From contig NZ_UGTM01000001.1 of the NCBI RefSeq assembly GCF_900454835.1, forward strand, positions 186,501 to 250,500: a stretch of 64,000 bases of DNA, read 5' to 3'. Within the stretch, counting starts at the first letter, position 1, and every line of letters begins with the position of its first letter. The position numbers and the translations under genes were made by a program. The notes under the pieces are model-generated. The model searched no databases. It saw nothing but the letters and a program-made list of their open reading frames with translations, and was not told where the DNA came from. Below are positions 25,860-34,116 of this stretch, one piece after another. This stretch comes from Prevotella denticola (GTDB lineage: Bacteria > Bacteroidota > Bacteroidia > Bacteroidales > Bacteroidaceae).

Positions 25860-26975
25860 ATGATAACAGCAGACCAGCTAAAAGATATCCAGGTGCGTAC
25901 AGACGCACTGCACCGCTATCTCGACATTGACAGGAAGCGGATTGAATTTGAAGAAGAGCAGCTCCGCACGCAGGCTCCCGATTTCTGGGATGACCCGAAG
26001 CGTGCGCAGGAGCAGATGAAGAAGGTCAAGGACATTGAAAAGTGGATCAAAGGCTATGATGAAGCCCGGTCGCTGACGGAAGAGACGCAGCTGGCTTTCG
26101 ATTTCTACAAGGACGAACTCGTTACGGAGGAGGAAGTTGATGCGGCTTACGCCAAGGCACTCAAGGTGATTGAAGACCTGGAACTCAAGAATATGCTGCG
26201 CCAGGAGGAAGACCCGATGGAGTGTGTGATGAAGATCAACTCCGGTGCCGGCGGCACGGAGAGCCAGGACTGGGCGTCCATGCTCATGCGGATGTATATG
26301 CGCTGGGGCGAGGCACACGGCTATAAGGTCACGGTCTCTGACATCCAGGAAGGCGACGAAGCCGGCATCAAGAGCGTGACGATGAAGTTCGAGGGCGGCG
26401 AGTATGCCTATGGCTATCTGAAGAGTGAGAACGGCGTACACCGTCTGGTTCGCGTCAGTCCGTTCAATGCACAGGGCAAGCGCATGACGAGTTTCGCCAG
26501 TGTTTTTGTCACGCCGCTGGTAGACGATACCATCGAGGTATATGTCGATCCGGCACGTGTCAGCTGGGACACTTTCCGATCGAGCGGTGCCGGCGGACAG
26601 AACGTCAACAAGGTGGAGTCTGGTGTCCGCCTGCGTTACCAGTATGAAGATCCGGACACGGGAGAGCAGGAAGAGATTCTCATCGAGAATACGGAAACCC
26701 GCGACCAGCCCAAGAACCGTGCCAAGGCCATGCAGCTGTTGAAGTCGCAGCTCTACGACCGTGCGATGAAGAAGCGCATGGAGGAGCAGGCGAAGATTGA
26801 GGCCGGAAAGAAGAAGATTGAGTGGGGCAGCCAGATTCGCAGCTACGTCTTCGACGACCGGCGGGTGAAAGATCACCGCACGAATTACCAGACATCGGAT
26901 GTGGATGGTGTGATGGACGGCAAGATTGACGCTTTCATCAAGGCTTACCTGATGGAGTTTCCGTCAGAGGAATAG
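25860..26975 (+). CDS. prfB: Peptide chain release factor 2, without a programmed frameshift
   Basis: A 371-residue class I release factor that reads UGA and UAA stop codons and triggers peptide release. The codon-recognition tripeptide SPF is in RVSPFNAQG and the catalytic GGQ in RSSGAGGQNVNK. The C-terminal GSQIRSYVFDDRRVKDHRT is typical of RF2. Many bacteria place an in-frame UGA after about 25 codons that must be bypassed by +1 frameshifting for autoregulation; here the equivalent region (HRYLDIDRKR) is one continuous frame, so that control is absent. The ATG at 25860 follows AAAAAGAAGAAAA; an in-frame upstream ATG at 25830 would add ten unconserved residues. Confidence 0.95.
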   Translation: MITADQLKDIQVRTDALHRYLDIDRKRIEFEEEQLRTQAPDFWDDPKRAQEQMKKVKDIEKWIKGYDEARSLTEETQLAFDFYKDELVTEEEVDAAYAKALKVIEDLELKNMLRQEEDPMECVMKINSGAGGTESQDWASMLMRMYMRWGEAHGYKVTVSDIQEGDEAGIKSVTMKFEGGEYAYGYLKSENGVHRLVRVSPFNAQGKRMTSFASVFVTPLVDDTIEVYVDPARVSWDTFRSSGAGGQNVNKVESGVRLRYQYEDPDTGEQEEILIENTETRDQPKNRAKAMQLLKSQLYDRAMKKRMEEQAKIEAGKKKIEWGSQIRSYVFDDRRVKDHRTNYQTSDVDGVMDGKIDAFIKAYLMEFPSEE

Positions 26976-27009
26976 TCTCACGCTTTCCCTGCAGAAGGAA
27001 GGAACGAGA

Positions 27010-27100
27010 CCTTCCCCCGGATCCTTCGAAGGCCGAGGGCCTGCGGAAGCCGGTCAGGGTAAGGCTTATCACCGTCCCATCATCGTTTATCCTTGCCTAT
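27010..27100 (+). repeat. Dispersed 85-bp intergenic repeat, copy 2
   Basis: Aligns along its length with the minus strand of 16637-16722. It has CTTCCCCCGG, CGGAAGCCGGTCAGGGTAAG and CTTATCACCGTCCCATCAT in the same order. Confidence 0.75.
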
Positions 27101-27150
27101 CCTCCACATCACTCCTTTCCAGAGAATCAACCTTTTAAAAGAATATAACT

Positions 27151-27291
27151 ATGAGTGAAAGAAGCAAACTGAACCGCAAAGTACGTGAACAGAAACAGGA
27201 AAAGCAGGCCAAACGCATTATCTTCTGGATAGGTGCGGTGCTGATTCTGCTGGCCATTGCCTATGTAATCGTCGCAACAGCGAATATCTGA
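27151..27291 (+). CDS. 46-residue single-pass membrane protein
   Basis: An ATG-to-TGA frame of 46 codons. Residues 1-22 are strongly basic and helical (SERSKLNRKVREQKQEKQ). Residues 23-43 form one hydrophobic helix (IIFWIGAVLILLAIAYVIV), ending VATANI. The positive-inside rule predicts a cytoplasmic N-terminus. The coding pattern (synonymous third-base GC, sensible amino acids) and the AAAAGAATATAACT leader support a real gene. It lies between prfB and the CYTH gene with no obvious own promoter. I do not recognise a named family; short proteins of this plan are common in Bacteroidales. Confidence 0.7.
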   Translation: MSERSKLNRKVREQKQEKQAKRIIFWIGAVLILLAIAYVIVATANI

Positions 27292-27423
27292 CAGCGTCAG
27301 AACGAGGTAGGGAAGCGGTCGGGTGAACGGTTGCAAAGTGTCAGGACTCCCCCCGATGTGAGGGGCAGTCAGAGTCCTTCGATGCTGAAGGACCGTGTTC
27401 TGGCCTGTTGATGAGAAAAGCAG

Positions 27424-27921
27424 ATGAGCGGATTAGAGATAGAAAGGAAATTCCTGGTACACAAGAAGATGGACTGGAAACGGCTGGCAAGCAGCTGCAG
27501 CCATATACAGCAGGGGTATTTTGCCGCTGTCAATACCGTCCGTATCCGTATCCGGGATGACAGGGGGTATCTGACCATCAAGGGACCGTCACATGACGGC
27601 GGTCTGTCCCGCTATGAATTCGAGAAGGAAATAACGCTTGAGGAGGCGCGGCAGCTCATGCTGCTGTGCGAGCCGGGGGTGATAGACAAGCACAGGTATC
27701 TTGTTCCTTTCGGCGGACATACCTTCGAGGTGGATGAATTCCATGGCGACAACGAAGGTCTGGTGATGGCGGAAGTAGAACTTGGGAGTGAGGATGAAGC
27801 CTTTGAAAAGCCCGGTTTTATCGGCATGGAAGTGACCGGTAACCGGCATTTCTACAACTCACATCTGCGTCGGAATCCGTTCAGGATCTGGCGCGGCAGT
27901 GTACCAGAAGAATACCGATAG
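27424..27921 (+). CDS. CYTH-domain protein (class IV adenylate cyclase / triphosphatase-like)
   Basis: A 165-residue protein that is a single CYTH domain. The name-giving signature is at the N-terminus, EIERKFLV (residues 5-12). Paired charged beta strands follow: TVRIRIRDDRGYLTIKG, YEFEKEITLEEARQL, then DKHRYLVPFGGHTFEVDEF and MAEVELGSEDE, which supply the acidic and basic residues lining the triphosphate tunnel. Bacterial CYTH proteins of this size often hydrolyse inorganic tripolyphosphate; the substrate here is not proven. The 3' end overlaps the convergent VanZ-like gene by 41 bp. Confidence 0.92.
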   Translation: MSGLEIERKFLVHKKMDWKRLASSCSHIQQGYFAAVNTVRIRIRDDRGYLTIKGPSHDGGLSRYEFEKEITLEEARQLMLLCEPGVIDKHRYLVPFGGHTFEVDEFHGDNEGLVMAEVELGSEDEAFEKPGFIGMEVTGNRHFYNSHLRRNPFRIWRGSVPEEYR

Positions 27922-28273
27922 CCAAGGCCGTCACCGTTCCTGCCGCATCTGCCAGGAAGTCGAGCCACTCACCGCTCCGCCTTCCGCCCGTGCAGTTGGC
28001 CTGGAGAATCTCGATGAGTCCGCCCATGACAGCGGGCATGAGTCCTGCCCATAGCACGAGGGTTCTGTAGCTGCCACGCCTTTTCGTGCGCAGGTATTCA
28101 AGGCTGATGCTCAGTCCCAATATGAGGTACATGGCACTGTGTGTCCACTTGTCTATAAACCGGACTTCACTCAGTGGGGTCTCCGGGATATCCATGAAAC
28201 ACAATACCCAGATACCGATGATAATGACACTGCTGAGGGGGTATCCCATTAGGATATGTCTGTATAAATTCAT
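27881..28273 (-). CDS. VanZ-like integral membrane protein
   Basis: A 130-residue membrane protein with four predicted helices: about 10-28 (PLSSVIIIGIWVLCFM), 46-60 (HSAMYLILGLSISLEY), 69-90 (TLVLWAGLMPAVMGGLIEIL) and 108-125 (AGTVTALAIGILLV). The patterns DKWTHSAMYLILG, GGLIEILQ and RSGEWLDFLADAAGT are those of the VanZ family. VanZ gives low-level teicoplanin resistance in enterococci, but most family members have no known role and this is likely a housekeeping protein. It converges on the CYTH gene and overlaps its end by 41 bp. Its promoter is back to back with that of the sodium symporter. Confidence 0.85.
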   Translation of the reverse strand: MNLYRHILMGYPLSSVIIIGIWVLCFMDIPETPLSEVRFIDKWTHSAMYLILGLSISLEYLRTKRRGSYRTLVLWAGLMPAVMGGLIEILQANCTGGRRSGEWLDFLADAAGTVTALAIGILLVHCRARS

Positions 28274-28293
28274 ATTTCACTTTTGATTTGATA

Positions 28294-28301
28294 CAAAAGT
28301 A
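28294..28301 (-). promoter_or_regulatory. -7 element of the VanZ-like gene
   Basis: TACTTTTG on the minus strand, 20 bp before the ATG at 28273. Confidence 0.5.
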
Positions 28302-28313
28302 GATATTTTTTCG

Positions 28314-28321
28314 TAATTTTG
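28314..28321 (+). promoter_or_regulatory. -7 element of the symporter gene
   Basis: TAATTTTG with TTTG at 28287-28290 (23-bp spacer, longer than usual); 24 bp before the ATG at 28346. Confidence 0.5.
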
Positions 28322-28345
28322 CGTATCTGTTCAAAGTAAATTTAC

Positions 28346-29707
28346 ATGGTCCAACAAAAAAGAGCAAAGTTCGGAAGTAAACTGGGAATGATTCTTGCCA
28401 CGGCAGGCGGTGCTGTCGGTCTGGGCAACGTGTGGCGTTTCCCCTATATGGCAGGGCAGAACGGCGGTGCGGCCTTCATCCTGATTTATATCGGTTGTAT
28501 CCTGCTTCTGGGCCTGCCGTGCATGGTCAGCGAGTTCATCATCGGCCGCCACGCAGCCTCGAACACCGCACGTGCCTACACGAAGCTGTCCAATGGAACA
28601 GCCTGGAAGTGGGTGGGTTACCTTGGAGTCCTTACGGGCTTCCTCATCACCGGTTACTATGCGGTTGTCTCCGGCTGGTGTCTTCAGTACGGCCTGGCTT
28701 CTGTCGTGGGCCATCTGCATGGATCTCCTGCGTATTTCCAGTCTTATTTCTCCGACTTTTCCACCAATCCGTGGAAACCGGTTCTGTGGACGGCTGTCAT
28801 ACTCCTCATCACCCACTACGTGATTATCCATGGTGTAAGGAACGGTATAGAGCGTGCTTCGAAAATCATGATGCCCGCCCTTTTCCTGCTGCTTCTTGCC
28901 ATTGTCGTCGCCTCATGTCTTCTTCCGGGAGCAGGAAAGGGTGTCGAGTTCCTGCTGAAGCCCGATTTCAGCAAGGTAACGGGTGATGTCTTCCTGGGTG
29001 CCCTGGGACAGTCGTTCTATTCCATGAGCATTGCGATGGGCTGTATCTGTACCTATGCCTCTTATTACAGCCGGCATACGAAACTGCTGAATTCCGCCGT
29101 ACAGATCGGCGTCATCGATACGGTCGTCGCCATCCTTGCCGGCCTGATGATCTTCCCGGCGGCTTTCTCTGTGGGCGTGAGTCCTGACAGCGGCCCGTCG
29201 CTCATCTTCATCACGTTGCCGAACGTCTTTGAACAGGCGTTCGCCTCCATGCCAGTTGTGGGATATGTCATCTCCCTGTCGTTCTATCTCCTTCTATCCA
29301 TGGCCGCCCTTACCTCCCTCATCTCCCTGCACGAAGTGAGCACGGCCTTTTTTCAGGAGGAACTGCATATCAGCCGTCCTCGTGCGGCAATGATCGTGAC
29401 GGGCGGCTGTTTCCTTATCGGAGCCGTATGTTCCTTGTCACTGGGCGACTGGAGCTTCCTTCAGGTGGCGGGTACCGATCTCTTCGATGTCTTCGACTTC
29501 GTGACCGGACAGATATTCCTTCCTGTCGGCGGTCTCCTCACCTGTCTGTTTATCGGCTGGTATGTCCCGAAGCGGCTGGTCAGGGATGAGTTCACGAACT
29601 GGGGCACCTCCCGCAGCATCTTCTTCGGTGCTTACTATTTCCTGGTGCGCTTCATCTGTCCGCTGGCTATCCTTGCCATCTTCCTGCACCAGTTAGGAGT
29701 GTTCTGA
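28346..29707 (+). CDS. Neurotransmitter:sodium symporter family transporter
   Basis: A 453-residue inner-membrane transporter of the NSS/SNF (LeuT-like) family, which couples Na+ entry to uptake of an amino acid or related amine. The family signature is in helix 1: TAGGAVGLGNVWRFPYMAGQ, whose unwound middle binds Na+ and substrate. Helix 2 follows (GGAAFILIYIGCILLLGLP), and about 11-12 hydrophobic segments cover the chain, with the helix 6 region SFYSMSIAMGCICTYASYY. Bacterial members often have 11 helices as seems the case here. The substrate cannot be inferred; tyrosine, tryptophan and other neutral amino acids are known for relatives. Monocistronic by spacing. Confidence 0.93.
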   Translation: MVQQKRAKFGSKLGMILATAGGAVGLGNVWRFPYMAGQNGGAAFILIYIGCILLLGLPCMVSEFIIGRHAASNTARAYTKLSNGTAWKWVGYLGVLTGFLITGYYAVVSGWCLQYGLASVVGHLHGSPAYFQSYFSDFSTNPWKPVLWTAVILLITHYVIIHGVRNGIERASKIMMPALFLLLLAIVVASCLLPGAGKGVEFLLKPDFSKVTGDVFLGALGQSFYSMSIAMGCICTYASYYSRHTKLLNSAVQIGVIDTVVAILAGLMIFPAAFSVGVSPDSGPSLIFITLPNVFEQAFASMPVVGYVISLSFYLLLSMAALTSLISLHEVSTAFFQEELHISRPRAAMIVTGGCFLIGAVCSLSLGDWSFLQVAGTDLFDVFDFVTGQIFLPVGGLLTCLFIGWYVPKRLVRDEFTNWGTSRSIFFGAYYFLVRFICPLAILAIFLHQLGVF

Positions 29708-29938
29708 AGCAGGAATGGATGCCGGATGTGCCAGTTCGCACTCCCTCCTCCCTTCCTCCGGGGCGGGCGTGATGACTCCCATCTGATGTCGCCAGATACT
29801 ATCCAGTATGGTCTGTTCCTGTCCGCCATTTCTGTCTCTGCTTTTCGTCGCCGGCCTTCGTTCATCCCCTTTTCATCATATTTCCTCTTTTGGAGGGGCT
29901 GGGGAAGACTTTTCCTCATCATCTAAAACCTATATCCT

Positions 29939-30910
29939 ATGGACCTTAAGTCTCTCTTCTATCTTCATCGCTCCGACCGGAAAGTTGTTTTCCTGCTGCT
30001 GCTGTTCATCACAGGCTGTCTCGGTCTGGTCATCTTTTCAGGTAGCCTGACGTCGGAAACAGCAGAGGTGAAAACTGACAGCGTAGGCGGCAAGACTTCC
30101 TCCTCCTTTTCCAGACGGATACGGATGCCGGATTTCGTGACGGAAGAAAGGAAACATCTTTTCCCTTTTGATCCCAATACCGCCACCGCTGACCAGTTGC
30201 TGCAGCTGGGACTTGCTCCCTTCCAGGTACGTAATATCCTGAAGTACCGTTCCAAAGGAGGCATCTACCGTTCGCCGATGGACTTCGCACGTCTCTATGG
30301 CCTTACTCGCAGACAATACAGGGAATTAGAACCTTATATCACAATCGGCGACGATTACGAGCCGGCCTCCACCCTGTCTTCCGTACAGGCTTACATTGCC
30401 CGGAAAGAAGCCGACAGGCGGGCTGCCCATACGGCTTACGAAGCGTATAAGGAAAAGAACACGTACCAGCCCTACAGGGCATACGACCGTGACACGCTCC
30501 GCTATCCGCGGAAACTGAAGGTGGGCGAGCACGTCAATCTCGCTGTCGCCGACACCACCCAGCTGAAAAAGGTCCCCGGAATAGGGTCAGGGTGGGCACG
30601 TGCCATCATCAGCTACGGCAGGCGGCTGGGCGGATACGTGGCTGTCGGACAGCTGCTGGAGATAGAAGGCTTTCCGGAAGAGTCGCTGCCTTACTTCTCT
30701 GTCAGCAGTCCGCATACGGACAGGATGAATCTCAATACGGCCACCCTCGGCCAGCTCCGCCGCCATCCTTACCTGAATTTCTATCAGGCCCGGGCCATCT
30801 GCGACTACAGAAGGCTGAAGGGAAAGCTGACCGATCTCTCACAGCTCCGCCTGTCAAAGGACTTCACGCCCGAGGCTCTCGAACGCCTGCGCCCGTATGT
30901 GGCATTCTGA
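29939..30910 (+). CDS. Membrane-anchored helix-hairpin-helix (ComEA-like) protein
   Basis: A 323-residue protein with one N-terminal transmembrane helix (about 13-36, RKVVFLLLLFITGCLGLVIF) and three helix-hairpin-helix modules outside it: about 77-137 (FDPNTATADQLLQLGLAPFQ), 195-255 (AVADTTQLKKVPGIGSGWAR) and 262-320 (MNLNTATLGQLRRHPYLNFY). HhH motifs bind DNA backbone without sequence preference. ComEA, the DNA receptor of competence, has the same anchor-plus-HhH plan, but this protein has three modules and a longer linker, and Bacteroidales members are not known to me to act in transformation. comF-like and recX genes occur elsewhere in the window, not next to it. Confidence 0.82.
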   Translation: MDLKSLFYLHRSDRKVVFLLLLFITGCLGLVIFSGSLTSETAEVKTDSVGGKTSSSFSRRIRMPDFVTEERKHLFPFDPNTATADQLLQLGLAPFQVRNILKYRSKGGIYRSPMDFARLYGLTRRQYRELEPYITIGDDYEPASTLSSVQAYIARKEADRRAAHTAYEAYKEKNTYQPYRAYDRDTLRYPRKLKVGEHVNLAVADTTQLKKVPGIGSGWARAIISYGRRLGGYVAVGQLLEIEGFPEESLPYFSVSSPHTDRMNLNTATLGQLRRHPYLNFYQARAICDYRRLKGKLTDLSQLRLSKDFTPEALERLRPYVAF

Positions 30911-30994
30911 ACTGCAGTGTCAGGCGGTCAGACGGATTCCTCTGGTCTGCGTCTTCTGGCTGCGGAGCCAGCATCCTGTTGTCAGACCGGGCAT

Positions 30995-31076
30995 GAGAAC
31001 TTCATTCCCAATCGGTCGGGAACAGCATTCCCAGACACCGGGAATGCAGTTCCCAAACGCTGGGAATGCTGTTCCC
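30995..31076. repeat. Period-22 array of palindromes (GGGAAtgcNGTTCCC type)
   Basis: Palindromic cores GGGAACAGCATTCCC (31018), GGGAATGCAGTTCCC (31040) and GGGAATGCTGTTCCC (31062) are 22 bp apart; a degenerate copy is at 30995. They lie between the HhH gene and metG. The remainder of the 327-bp gap holds only the metG promoter. Confidence 0.85.
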
Positions 31077-31178
31077 TGTGCATCGGGTCTTGGATGTCTT
31101 TGTAGCGGGGAATGAACCGGAAGAGCAATAAAAGCAGGCTGAAGCCTTATGCCGCAGCAGGCTTTTATCTATAATTCC

Positions 31179-31209
31179 TTTGCCGTTTACCTTATTTACA
31201 GTAACTTTG
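31179..31209 (+). promoter_or_regulatory. metG promoter
   Basis: TTTG (31179-31182), a 19-bp spacer, then TAACTTTG (31202-31209): a full match to the Bacteroidota consensus, 28 bp before the ATG. Confidence 0.8.
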
Positions 31210-31237
31210 CAGCAAAGAAACAACAAGCAGACATTTT

Positions 31238-33301
31238 ATGGAAGAAAAGAAATTCAAGCGCACCACAGTGACGGCGGCTCTGCCTTACGCCAACGGCGGT
31301 GTACATATAGGACATCTTGCCGGCGTGTATGTCCCGGCAGACATCTATGTACGTTACCTCCGGCTGAAGAAGCGGGAGGTTGTCTTCATCGGCGGCAGCG
31401 ACGAGCACGGTGTGCCCATCACGATCCGTGCCAAGAAGGAAGGTGTCACGCCGCAGGACGTGTGCGACCGCTATCATAAGCTGATCAAGGATTCGTTCGA
31501 GGAGTTCGGCATCTCGTTCGACGTGTACAGCCGCACGACAAGTCCCACCCACAACAAGTTCGCTTCCGACTTCTTCCGCAAGCTCTACGATGACGGCAAG
31601 CTCGTCGAAAAGGAGAGCGAACAGTATTACGACGAGGAAGCCCGTCAGTTCCTTGCCGACCGTTACATCATGGGCGAATGTCCTCACTGCGGCAATCCCA
31701 ACGCCTACGGCGATCAGTGTGAGAAGTGCGGAAGCGACCTCAGCCCGATGGAACTGAAGAACCCGCACTCTACCATCTCCGGTTCGCAGCCCGTCATCAG
31801 GAAGACGAAGAACTGGTATCTGCCGCTGAACAACTATCAGGAGTGGCTGAAGCAGTGGATTCTCGAGGACCACAAGGAGTGGCGTCCGAATGTCTACGGA
31901 CAGTGCAAGAGCTGGCTCGATATGGACCTGCAGCCCCGTGCCATGACCCGCGACCTCGACTGGGGCATCCCTGTCCCGGTTGAAGGGGCTGAAGGAAAGG
32001 TACTCTACGTATGGTTCGATGCGCCGATCGGCTATATCTCGAACACCAAGGAACTGTGCGACAGCGATCCCGAACGTTTCGGCAGCTGGCAGAAGTGGTG
32101 GCAGGATCCGGAGACGCGTCTCGTCCACTTCATCGGAAAGGACAACATCGTCTTCCACTGTCTCATCTTCCCGACGATGCTGAAGGCGCACGGCGGTTAC
32201 ATCCTGCCCGACAATGTGCCGGCAAACGAGTTCCTGAACCTCGAGGACAACAAGATTTCCACGAGCAAGAACTGGGCCGTGTGGCTCCATGAGTACCTCC
32301 GCGACTTTGAAGGAAAGCAGGATGTGCTGCGCTATGTGCTGACAGCCAACGCTCCGGAGACCAAGGACAACAACTTCACCTGGAAGGACTTTCAGGAACG
32401 CAACAACTCTGAGCTGGTGGCTGTCTACGGCAACTTCGTGAACCGTGCGCTGCAGCTGACGAAGAAGTACTGGGACGGTGTCGTTCCTGCCTGCGGAGAG
32501 CTGCACGATGTCGACCGCCAGGCTATTCAGGAGTTCAAAGATGTCAAGGAAAAGGTGGAGGCTTATCTCGAGGCGTTCAAGTTCCGCGAGGCGCAGAAGG
32601 AGGCGATGAATCTTGCCCGCATCGGCAACAAGTACATCACCGAGTGTGAGCCGTGGAAGGTATGGAAGACCGATCCGAAGCGCGTGGAGACCATCCTCAA
32701 CCTCTCGCTCCAGCTCGTCGCCAACCTCAGCATCGCCTTCGAACCCTTCCTTCCGTTCAGCAGCAAGAAGCTCCGCAGCATGATCAACATGACGGAATAC
32801 GACTGGAGCGAGCTTGGGTCTACCGACCTGCTTCCTGCCGGCAAGCAGCTGGCCGAACCGGAACTCCTTTTCGATAAGATTGAAGACGAGGCCATCGAGG
32901 CTCAGCTCCGCAAGCTGGAAGAGACACGCAAGGCCAACGAGGAGGCTGCCTACAAGGCCGATCCGGTGAAGAGGGAGATTCCTTTCGACGACTTCGAGAA
33001 GCTGGACATCCGTGTAGGCCACATCCTCCGGTGCGAGAAGGTGAAGAAGAGCAAGAAGCTGCTGAAGTTCACCCTCGACGACGGTTCTGGTACGGAGCGT
33101 ACCATTCTCAGCGGTATCGCCGCTTACTACGAGCCGGAGCAGCTCACAGGCAAGGACGTTCTCTTCGTTGCCAACTTCGCCCCCCGCAGGATGATGGGCA
33201 TCGAGAGCCAGGGAATGATTCTCTCGGCCGTCAACTCCGACGGGTCGCTCACCGTTACGACGACGCTGGGCGAGGTGAAGCCCGGCAGCCAGGTGGGATG
33301 A
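31238..33301 (+). CDS. metG: Methionine-tRNA ligase with C-terminal tRNA-binding domain
   Basis: A 687-residue class I synthetase that charges tRNA-Met in the cytoplasm. The HIGH motif is [10 protein letters not shown] near 22. The zinc knuckle is [18 protein letters not shown] near 148, with both CxxC pairs present. The KMSKS equivalent is NKISTSKNW near 341. After the anticodon-binding helices, residues 580-687 form an EMAP/Trbp-like OB domain ([17 protein letters not shown], then [15 protein letters not shown]), which aids dimerisation and tRNA binding. This is the long form of MetRS. It has its own consensus promoter and a perfect terminator 26 bp after the stop, so it is a single-gene unit. 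Confidence 0.97.
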   Translation: MEEKKFKRTTVTAALPYANGGVHIGHLAGVYVPADIYVRYLRLKKREVVFIGGSDEHGVPITIRAKKEGVTPQDVCDRYHKLIKDSFEEFGISFDVYSRTTSPTHNKFASDFFRKLYDDGKLVEKESEQYYDEEARQFLADRYIMGECPHCGNPNAYGDQCEKCGSDLSPMELKNPHSTISGSQPVIRKTKNWYLPLNNYQEWLKQWILEDHKEWRPNVYGQCKSWLDMDLQPRAMTRDLDWGIPVPVEGAEGKVLYVWFDAPIGYISNTKELCDSDPERFGSWQKWWQDPETRLVHFIGKDNIVFHCLIFPTMLKAHGGYILPDNVPANEFLNLEDNKISTSKNWAVWLHEYLRDFEGKQDVLRYVLTANAPETKDNNFTWKDFQERNNSELVAVYGNFVNRALQLTKKYWDGVVPACGELHDVDRQAIQEFKDVKEKVEAYLEAFKFREAQKEAMNLARIGNKYITECEPWKVWKTDPKRVETILNLSLQLVANLSIAFEPFLPFSSKKLRSMINMTEYDWSELGSTDLLPAGKQLAEPELLFDKIEDEAIEAQLRKLEETRKANEEAAYKADPVKREIPFDDFEKLDIRVGHILRCEKVKKSKKLLKFTLDDGSGTERTILSGIAAYYEPEQLTGKDVLFVANFAPRRMMGIESQGMILSAVNSDGSLTVTTTLGEVKPGSQVG

Positions 33302-33326
33302 TGCGTATGCCCTGTATGAAACCGCA

Positions 33327-33364
33327 AAACAGGCGGACAGACCCTTTCGTCTGTCCGCCTGTTT
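33327..33364 (+). terminator. metG terminator (may serve both strands)
   Basis: AAACAGGCGGACAGAC (33327-33342) pairs perfectly with GTCTGTCCGCCTGTTT (33349-33364). The convergent lipoprotein gene ends at 33408, so it may act both ways. Confidence 0.88.
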
Positions 33365-33407
33365 CAATTGATACAGGGACTTCCCTGTCCGTCGGAAGTC
33401 TTACCTG

Positions 33408-33884
33408 TTAATACAGACCTTGCTTGTGCGCCCAGTCGAGGGCATCCTTTTGTGTGGTCATCCTGCCTTTGTAGCTGCCTTCCTTTGTCCCGTCTTTCCA
33501 GATGAACTTGAAGCGGAGCTCTATCTCGTGCTCGCCGGTCTGGCGAAGATAGACATAGCTGCCTTTCTGGAAGAAATGGTCATCATAGTTGTACAGTCCT
33601 TTCACAACGGAGCCGCCGGCAGTCCATTCGCCCGGCTTCGTCAGGTCGACTTCTTTTCCCGCCATGCTCTTCGGGATGGAGAAACCTACGAATTGGCCGG
33701 TAAATCCCAATGGATAGTTGACGCCAATCGTCCCATTGAAGTCGCTGAAAAGGACAGGACTGATTCCGTCACCTCCGTTGTTGTCGTCATTGTCACTGCT
33801 GCACGCACTGATACTGAAACACATTGTCAGGGCAATCACGCCCGCTGCAAGGGCATACGCCCATTGCTGGAATTTCTTTGTCAT
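33408..33884 (-). CDS. Small lipoprotein of unknown function
   Basis: A 158-residue protein. The signal peptide MTKKFQQWAYALAAGVIA, then LTMCFSISAC, ends in a lipobox, with an acidic, low-complexity stretch just after the Cys (SSDNDDNNGGDG). Bacteroidota use acidic residues after the Cys as a surface-export signal, so the protein may be displayed outside the cell; this is inference. The rest looks beta-rich (HFFQKGSYVYLRQTGEHEIE, then RFKFIWKDGTKEGSYKG), with no family I recognise. A -7 box on the minus strand (33921-33914) lies 29 bp upstream. It converges on metG. Confidence 0.75.
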   Translation of the reverse strand: MTKKFQQWAYALAAGVIALTMCFSISACSSDNDDNNGGDGISPVLFSDFNGTIGVNYPLGFTGQFVGFSIPKSMAGKEVDLTKPGEWTAGGSVVKGLYNYDDHFFQKGSYVYLRQTGEHEIELRFKFIWKDGTKEGSYKGRMTTQKDALDWAHKQGLY

Positions 33885-33913
33885 GTTGTTTTAATTTAGA
33901 AGTTAATCGTTTG

Positions 33914-33921
33914 CAAAGGTA
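33914..33921 (-). promoter_or_regulatory. -7 element of the small lipoprotein gene
   Basis: TACCTTTG on the minus strand, 29 bp before the ATG at 33884. Confidence 0.5.
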
Positions 33922-34082
33922 AGGTATTATATGGAGAATAAGAATATTTCTGTAGATTTTTTTTAAAAAATATGTATTCTGGCGGGTTGAATGCGTAGAA
34001 CGGGAGGAGATGGGTATATGGATTTTTGGCTATGAATGGTGAATTAACAATCCTGCTTCTCCGTTATTCGGCTGATTTTCCG

Positions 34083-34090
34083 TAACTTTG
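34083..34090 (+). promoter_or_regulatory. -7 element of argS
   Basis: TAACTTTG, 26 bp before the ATG at 34117. No TTTG at the expected -33 position. Confidence 0.5.
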
Positions 34091-34116
34091 CAATCAGAAT
34101 AAAAGACAAACGAAAG

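Noticed and set aside
31196..33367. 723-codon minus-strand ORF opposite metG
   Set aside because: Antisense to a complete methionyl-tRNA synthetase; Leu/His/Val-rich composition typical of a shadow frame.
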